64,000 bases of DNA from Leisingera sp. S132 (lineage in GTDB: Bacteria; Pseudomonadota; Alphaproteobacteria; Rhodobacterales; Rhodobacteraceae). Both the position numbers and the translations under genes were made by a program. The stretch spans positions 1,362,001 to 1,426,000 of the forward strand of contig NZ_CP083553.1 of the NCBI RefSeq assembly GCF_025144465.1, written 5' to 3'. Under the pieces are notes generated by a model. It ran no database searches, was not told the origin of the DNA, and was given only the letters and a program-made list of their open reading frames with translations. Below are positions 63,822 to 64,000 of the stretch, in pieces; the stretch's first letter is position 1, and each line of letters starts with the position of its first letter.

Positions 63822-64000
63822 TCAGGCTTTGGCAACTTCGCGGGCAAGCGCACAGAAGGCCTCCAGGCTTACCTGTTCGGCGCGTTCGGTGGGCGGGATG
63901 CCTGCGGCTGTCAGATGCGCTTCGATATCAGGCGAAATGCCCTTGAGCGACGCGCGCAGCATCTTCCGGCGCTGGTTGAAGGCGGCGGCGACGACGCGGG
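63822..64000 (-). CDS. rsmA: 16S rRNA dimethyladenosine transferase, C-terminal end only
   Basis: About 59 codons running off the window edge. The end contains [18 protein letters not shown], the conserved C-terminal motif of KsgA/RsmA, which dimethylates two adenosines in the 3'-end hairpin of 16S rRNA. The N-terminal SAM-binding part lies outside the window. Confidence 0.85.
   Translation of the reverse strand, partial: RVVAAAFNQRRKMLRASLKGISPDIEAHLTAAGIPPTERAEQVSLEAFCALAREVAKA

Overview
The window reads as chromosomal DNA of a marine alphaproteobacterium of the Roseobacter group (Rhodobacteraceae), closest in flavour to Leisingera, Phaeobacter or Ruegeria. This is an inference. It rests on the high GC content, the gene content (DksA with a reduced zinc-finger region, a double-length dCTP deaminase, a MerR gene next to ihfA, a DUF4167 protein after prfA-prmC) and the Rhodobacteraceae-like protein sequences. 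Most of the window is core or shell genome with few signs of recent mobility: no rRNA, transposase, integrase or CRISPR array is visible, and there is a single tRNA (Pro, GGG anticodon).

Layout. 1-9.2 kb: a PhoD-like phosphatase cut by the window edge, a broken phzF gene, a MoxR ATPase/VWA pair separated by a DUF2927 lipoprotein, dksA, an FAD monooxygenase and xth. 9.2-12.2 kb: an AT-rich promoter region followed by a three-gene unit, consisting of a protein built of nine [LM]FSSGS repeats at about a 21-residue period, an all-helical protein of unknown function and a DMT-type exporter. This is the best candidate for an undescribed system. 12.3-24.5 kb: erpA-like and dgt back to back, GFA, a YciI pair, argS, SPOR protein, nagZ-scpA-scpB, an MFS/Lrp divergent pair and dCTP deaminase. 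24.6-31.1 kb: tRNA-Pro and the minus-strand cluster yceD-rpmF-plsX-fabH-ihfA-merR (ribosome, phospholipid and fatty acid start-up, nucleoid protein), with bamE divergent.

31-49 kb: an OlsB-like acyltransferase, an ABC-F ATPase, a hexapeptide acetyltransferase, an SDR, tyrS/anmK flanked by two compositionally odd genes (an SGNH-like protein and a DUF3885 protein), selO, two DMT transporters, a DEAD-box helicase, a Fur-family regulator and a gene interrupted by or ending at an amber codon. 49-64 kb: eno with two tandem LacI-type operators, several small lipoproteins, a nucleoside hydrolase, mazG, an M20 amidohydrolase followed by two overlapping agmatinase-family genes, prfA-prmC, a DUF4167 protein, pdxJ and the 3' end of rsmA.

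Beyond genes, two families of dispersed structured intergenic repeats stand out. One is a hairpin-rich element (six full or partial copies) that usually begins a few bases after a stop codon and whose stems vary in a compensatory way between copies. The other is a double AT-rich hairpin (two copies), also placed right after stop codons. A perfect 34-bp palindrome sits between two convergent genes.
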